Shown: in pieces, positions 6,924 through 10,038 of the stretch | How positions within the stretch are numbered: position 1 is the stretch's first letter | How the letters are laid out: every line of letters starts with the position of its first letter | NCBI GenBank assembly: GCA_025456385.1 | Contig: JALOKS010000078.1 | Location: 1-10,038, forward strand | From: Thermoanaerobaculales bacterium | Lineage (GTDB): Bacteria > Acidobacteriota > Thermoanaerobaculia > Thermoanaerobaculales > Sulfomarinibacteraceae | Length of the DNA: 10,038 nucleotides | Direction: 5' to 3' | The notes under the pieces: generated by a model | What the model was told of the DNA's origin: nothing | The model's database searches: none | The model's input: the letters and a program-made list of their open reading frames with translations, nothing else | Translations under genes and position numbers: made by a program

Positions 6924-9689
6924 ATGAGTCGAGGGCGTGCCGCATGCCGGCGCGTCGCGGCGCTCGCCCTCTGCCTCGCAGCCACCCTCGCCTGCGGCCG
7001 CAGCGAGGTCCGCCGCATGCCGGCAGGCGGCGGCGGGCCGCAGCGCCCCTCGATCCTGCTCCTGACCCTCGACACCACGCGCGCTGACCACCTCGCCCCC
7101 TACGGCGCCGCGCAGGCGGAGACGCCGGCGCTCGCGGCGCTCGCCGCCTCCGGCATCGTCTTCGACGACGCCCTCGCCACGACGCCGGTCACGGCGCCCT
7201 CGCACGCGAGCCTGCTCAGCGGTCTCTACCCGCCGCGGCACGGGGTCCGCAACAACTCCACCCACTACCTCGCCGCCGAGGTGCCGACGCTCGCCGAGCG
7301 GCTCGCCGCGGAGGGCTTCCGGACCGCGGCCTTCGTGTCGACGGTCATCCTCGAGCGGCGCTACGGCCTCGACCAGGGCTTCGAGCTCTACGACGACGAC
7401 ATCCGCTCGATCGTCGGCCGGCCCGAGGACCGGATCACCGGCGAGCGGCGCGCCGATGCCACCGTCGATCGCGCACTGGCGTGGCTCGACGGGCTCGAGG
7501 GCGATGCGCCCTTCCTGCTCTGGGTCCACCTCTATGACCCCCACATCCCCTACCTTCCGCCCGAGCCCTGGGCCGCGCGCCACCCCGGCCGCCCGTACGA
7601 CGGCGAGATCGCGTTCATGGACGCGCAGATCGGCCGCCTCCTCGCGCACCCGCGCGCCGCGCCCGAGCACACGGCCGTGATGGCGATCGGCGACCACGGC
7701 GAGAGCCTCGGCGAGCACGGCGAGCGCACCCACGGCCTGCTGATCTACGACGCCACCATCCGCATCCCGTGGATCGCCAGGCTGCCCGGCGGTCCGGCCG
7801 GCGCGCGGGTCGCCGCGCCGGTCAGCCAGGTCGACCTCGTGCCGACGATCCTCGACCTCCTCGAGCTCGAGCCGGACGACGGGCTCGCCGCGACCGACGG
7901 CAGGAGCCTGCTGCCGCTGCTCGGCCCCGGTGCTCAGGCTCCGGAACGACTGCTCTTCGCCGAGTCGGAGGTGCCCTTCTTCGCCTACGGCTGGGCGCGC
8001 CTGCGCAGCGCCCGGGACGGCCGGCTCAAGCTCATCGCCGCCCCGACGGCCGAGCTCTACGACCTCGGGCCGGACCCGCGCGAGCTCCGCAACCTCGCCG
8101 CCGAGCGCCCCGCGGACGTGCGGCGCCTCGCCGACGCGATCGAGGCCTGGACGGCGGCGGCCGGCGCGGCCGACAGCACCCTGAGCGTCGACGCCGAGAC
8201 CGCGGGCATGCTGCGCGCCCTCGGCTATGCCGCCGGCGACACCGCGCGGCCCGCGGGCGCGGGCCGGGGTAACCCCGTCGAGCTGATGCCGGTGCACGAC
8301 GAGCTGCAGGCCGTCGGCAGCCTGCTCGCCAACGGGCGTCCGGAGGAGGCGGTGCGCCGGGCCCGCGGCGCCCTCGCCATGGATCCCGACAACCTCGCCG
8401 GGCTGCGCGACCTCAGCCGCGGCCTGGTGCAGCTCGGGCGCCTCGACGAGGCGGCGGAGGCCGCCGACCGCGCGGTCGCGGTCGCGCCGTGGAGCGCCGA
8501 GGCCTTCACGGTGGCGGCCGACGTCGCGCACCGCCGCGGCGCGAACGCCCGTGCCCTCGAGCTCGTCGACCGCGGCCTCGCGCTCGACCCGAGGTTCCTC
8601 GAGGCGCGGGTCGAGCGCAGCCGCTACCTGGCCGCGCTCGGCCGCAGCGCCGAGGCGGCGGCCGAGCTCGCGGCCCTGCTCGAGCGGACCCCGGACGACA
8701 ACTGGGTGGCGCTGCGCTACGCCGAGCTGGTCGAGCTGCCGGCCGGGGACTTCGCGGCCGCGGAGAGGCGCCTGCGGCAGGTGCTGGCCCGCAACCCGTC
8801 CTTCGCCGAAGCCTGGTTGCTGCTCGGCACGGTGCTGACCCGCGCCGGGCGCGGCGCCGAGGCCGCCGAGGTCTACCGGCAGGCGGCGGCCGCGGGCACC
8901 ATCGATCCCGACTCCCAGGGGCGGGCGGCGCTCCTCCTCGCCTCCGCGGGCGACCCGGCCGCCGAGTCGGCGCTGCGCGGCGCCATCGCCGCCGCCGAGG
9001 TCGCCCGTCCGGAGCTCCACCTGGCCTACGCGGAGCTGCTCGCGGCGGCGGGCCGCAGCGGCGAGGCCCGGCAGCACCTCGAGCTGGCGGCGGCCGCGCC
9101 GGCCGGCTCGGTGGCGGCCCGCAACGACGCCGCCAAGGCGCTGCTGCTCCTCGGCCGCGACGCCGAGGCCGAGGCGGGGTGGCGCGCCCTGATCGCGGAC
9201 CGGCCGGAGGACTTCCGGGCGTGGCTCAACCTGGCGACGCTCGCGCTGCAGCGCGGCGACTGGAGCGAGGGGGAGCGGCTCGGCCGCGCGGCCGTCGAGC
9301 GCGCACCGGCCTCGGCGAACGCCTGGAACAGCCTCGCCGTCGCCCTCGACGAGCTCGGCCGCAGCGCCGAGGCGGAGGCCGCCTACCGCCGCGCGAACGA
9401 GCTCGACCCCGCCGACTGGCGGCCCCTCTTCAACCTCGGGATCCTGCTCCGCGAAGCCACCCGTTTCAGCGAGGCCGCCGCGATCCAGGAGGAGGTGCTG
9501 GCAAGGGCGCCTCGGCACCCGGGCGCGCACTTCGAGCTCGGCGCCCTCTACGCCGGGCCGCTCGGCCAGCCGGCGCGGGCGCGGCCCCACCTCGAGGCCG
9601 CGCGGCCCCACCTCGAGGCCGCGATCGCGGCTGACCCCGACCACCCCCGGGCGCGCCAGGCCCGCGCCATCCTCGAGCGGCTGCCCTGA
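6924..9689 (+). CDS. Exported sulfatase-like (alkaline phosphatase superfamily) protein fused to 13 TPRs
   Basis: A 921-residue protein with two halves. The N-terminus MSRGRAACRR plus a hydrophobic run ends in TLAC (Cys24), a permissive lipobox, so a periplasmic lipoprotein or secreted protein is likely. Residues about 42-440 are a sulfatase-type domain: LDTTRADHLAPYG (49-61) with metal ligand D50, VTAPSHASLLSGLYP (89-103) at the nucleophile loop, and GDHGESLGEHGERTHG (256-271) with probable ligands D257, H258 and a later His. True sulfatases have C/S-x-P-S-R; here it is T90-A-P-S-H94, so formylglycine cannot form. Thr is the nucleophile in LtaS and EptA-type phosphotransferases, so phospho-transfer or hydrolysis is as plausible as sulfate ester cleavage. 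Residues about 470-921 hold 13 TPR units at almost exact 34-residue spacing, likely for protein binding. The last contains a 7-residue duplication. ATG 6924 is chosen for the signal peptide; ATG 6891, with GGAG 9 nt upstream, is an alternative. Confidence 0.88.
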   Translation: MSRGRAACRRVAALALCLAATLACGRSEVRRMPAGGGGPQRPSILLLTLDTTRADHLAPYGAAQAETPALAALAASGIVFDDALATTPVTAPSHASLLSGLYPPRHGVRNNSTHYLAAEVPTLAERLAAEGFRTAAFVSTVILERRYGLDQGFELYDDDIRSIVGRPEDRITGERRADATVDRALAWLDGLEGDAPFLLWVHLYDPHIPYLPPEPWAARHPGRPYDGEIAFMDAQIGRLLAHPRAAPEHTAVMAIGDHGESLGEHGERTHGLLIYDATIRIPWIARLPGGPAGARVAAPVSQVDLVPTILDLLELEPDDGLAATDGRSLLPLLGPGAQAPERLLFAESEVPFFAYGWARLRSARDGRLKLIAAPTAELYDLGPDPRELRNLAAERPADVRRLADAIEAWTAAAGAADSTLSVDAETAGMLRALGYAAGDTARPAGAGRGNPVELMPVHDELQAVGSLLANGRPEEAVRRARGALAMDPDNLAGLRDLSRGLVQLGRLDEAAEAADRAVAVAPWSAEAFTVAADVAHRRGANARALELVDRGLALDPRFLEARVERSRYLAALGRSAEAAAELAALLERTPDDNWVALRYAELVELPAGDFAAAERRLRQVLARNPSFAEAWLLLGTVLTRAGRGAEAAEVYRQAAAAGTIDPDSQGRAALLLASAGDPAAESALRGAIAAAEVARPELHLAYAELLAAAGRSGEARQHLELAAAAPAGSVAARNDAAKALLLLGRDAEAEAGWRALIADRPEDFRAWLNLATLALQRGDWSEGERLGRAAVERAPASANAWNSLAVALDELGRSAEAEAAYRRANELDPADWRPLFNLGILLREATRFSEAAAIQEEVLARAPRHPGAHFELGALYAGPLGQPARARPHLEAARPHLEAAIAADPDHPRARQARAILERLP
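9579..9623 (+). repeat. Exact 21-bp tandem duplication inside the last TPR
   Basis: A 21-bp unit at 9579-9599 is repeated exactly at 9600-9620, with three further matching bases to 9623. It encodes RPHLEAA twice (residues 887-900) and keeps the frame. Without one copy the final TPR would run GQPARARPHLEAAIAADPDH, the normal length for the array. The perfect DNA identity suggests a recent slippage event, or possibly an assembly artefact. Confidence 0.9.
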
Positions 9690-9724
9690 CCACCCGTCCC
9701 GGACCTGCGGAGCCGGACGCGAAG

Positions 9725-9752
9725 AGGCCCCGGTGCCGGGGCACCGGGGCCT
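9725..9752. terminator. Strong hairpin terminator between convergent genes
   Basis: AGGCCCCGGTGCC (9725-9737) and GGCACCGGGGCCT (9740-9752) form a perfect 13-bp inverted repeat separated by GG. It lies 35 bp after the stop of the sulfatase-like/TPR gene and 21 bp beyond the stop of the minus-strand receptor gene, so it can serve both. T-richness is modest on either side (GTTC on plus, CTCTTC on minus), so an intrinsic, possibly Rho-assisted, bidirectional terminator is inferred. Confidence 0.65.
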
Positions 9753-9773
9753 GTTCAGAGAAGGAATTGCGGA

Positions 9774-10038
9774 TCAAAAGCGCAGGCCGACCGAGAAGCG
9801 GAAGGTCCGCGGCTGCTGGAAGTCGTCCTCGTCCTGCGCCTGCCCCCACGAGCTGCCTTTTCTCCAGTGCACACCCTCGACAGGGGTCTCGGTGAAGGGG
9901 TCGAAGGGCTCGAGGCTGGCGCTGTTGCGGGCGGTCAGCACGGTCGTGTTTGGCGTCACCACCGCGTCCTCGTTGAAGACGTTCACCACCTCGGGCTGCA
10001 CGAAGAGCTCGAGCTGGGTCCCGCCGAGGTTGACGAAG
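9774..10038 (-). CDS. C-terminal end of a TonB-dependent-receptor-like outer-membrane beta-barrel, 5' truncated
   Basis: The minus-strand frame is open from the window edge to a TGA at 9776-9774, so only the last 87 codons are present. It begins FVNLGGTQLELFVQPEVVNVFNED, the strand-turn-strand with a V-N-x-F-N motif typical of the last barrel strands of Oar-like TonB-dependent receptors, which take up large or scarce ligands through the outer membrane. It ends FRFSVGLRF, alternating polar/hydrophobic with a terminal Phe, the usual outer-membrane insertion signal. Between them lies a polar loop (about 30 residues, rich in D, E, P, Q) expected to face outside. The plug, TonB box and ligand-binding part are outside the window, so the substrate cannot be given. 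A different outer-membrane barrel family is possible but less likely. Confidence 0.75.
   Translation of the reverse strand, partial: FVNLGGTQLELFVQPEVVNVFNEDAVVTPNTTVLTARNSASLEPFDPFTETPVEGVHWRKGSSWGQAQDEDDFQQPRTFRFSVGLRF

Noticed and set aside
6768..9644. Minus-strand frame open for almost 1,000 codons antisense to the sulfatase-like/TPR gene, continuous with the acyl-CoA dehydrogenase
   Set aside because: The translation is low-complexity R/G/A/V/E-rich with no recognisable domain. The dehydrogenase has its own Shine-Dalgarno and start at 6767, and the plus strand encodes clear sulfatase and TPR motifs. It is a GC-driven shadow frame.

Overview
The window is a GC-rich bacterial chromosomal segment, apparently well over 65% G+C by eye. 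It has long spurious open frames on the antisense strands, as expected at that composition. TolC and TonB-dependent-receptor proteins point to a diderm. An Oar-like receptor tail, a 541-residue acyl-CoA dehydrogenase and a sulfatase-like/TPR fusion together suggest Acidobacteriota (perhaps a Thermoanaerobaculia-like lineage) or a neighbouring phylum. That placement is inference from gene style, not from a marker gene.

Layout, left to right: (1) the 3' part of priA, the primosomal replication-restart helicase, on + and cut by the window start. (2) A 213-bp gap with a possible -10 element and a long leader, then a complete TolC-family outer-membrane efflux protein on + with a strong Shine-Dalgarno and a signal peptide. 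(3) A 173-bp gap almost filled by a near-perfect palindrome of about 105 bp, followed by a TACAAT box only 8 nt before the next start codon. (4) A POT/PTR2-type transporter of the MFS fold on +. (5) An acyl-CoA dehydrogenase on -, converging on the transporter with no spacer, so that the two stop codons form TGATCA. (6) A divergent promoter region of about 156 bp. (7) A 921-residue exported protein on + with an N-terminal sulfatase/alkaline-phosphatase-superfamily domain and a C-terminal array of 13 TPR units. It has Thr instead of Cys/Ser at the nucleophile position and an exact 21-bp tandem duplication in its last TPR. (8) A strong hairpin terminator shared with (9), the C-terminal end of a TonB-dependent-receptor-like beta-barrel on -, cut by the window end.

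The genes do not form one operon or pathway. They are separate transcription units for replication restart, efflux/secretion, peptide (or similar) uptake, acyl-CoA oxidation, a periplasmic sulfatase/phosphotransferase-like enzyme and an outer-membrane receptor. I see no CRISPR array, defence island, transposase, tRNA or rRNA, and no convincing undescribed multi-gene system. The most interesting items are the Thr-type sulfatase-like/TPR fusion, the large intergenic palindrome, the leaderless-looking transporter start and the zero-spacer convergent gene pair.
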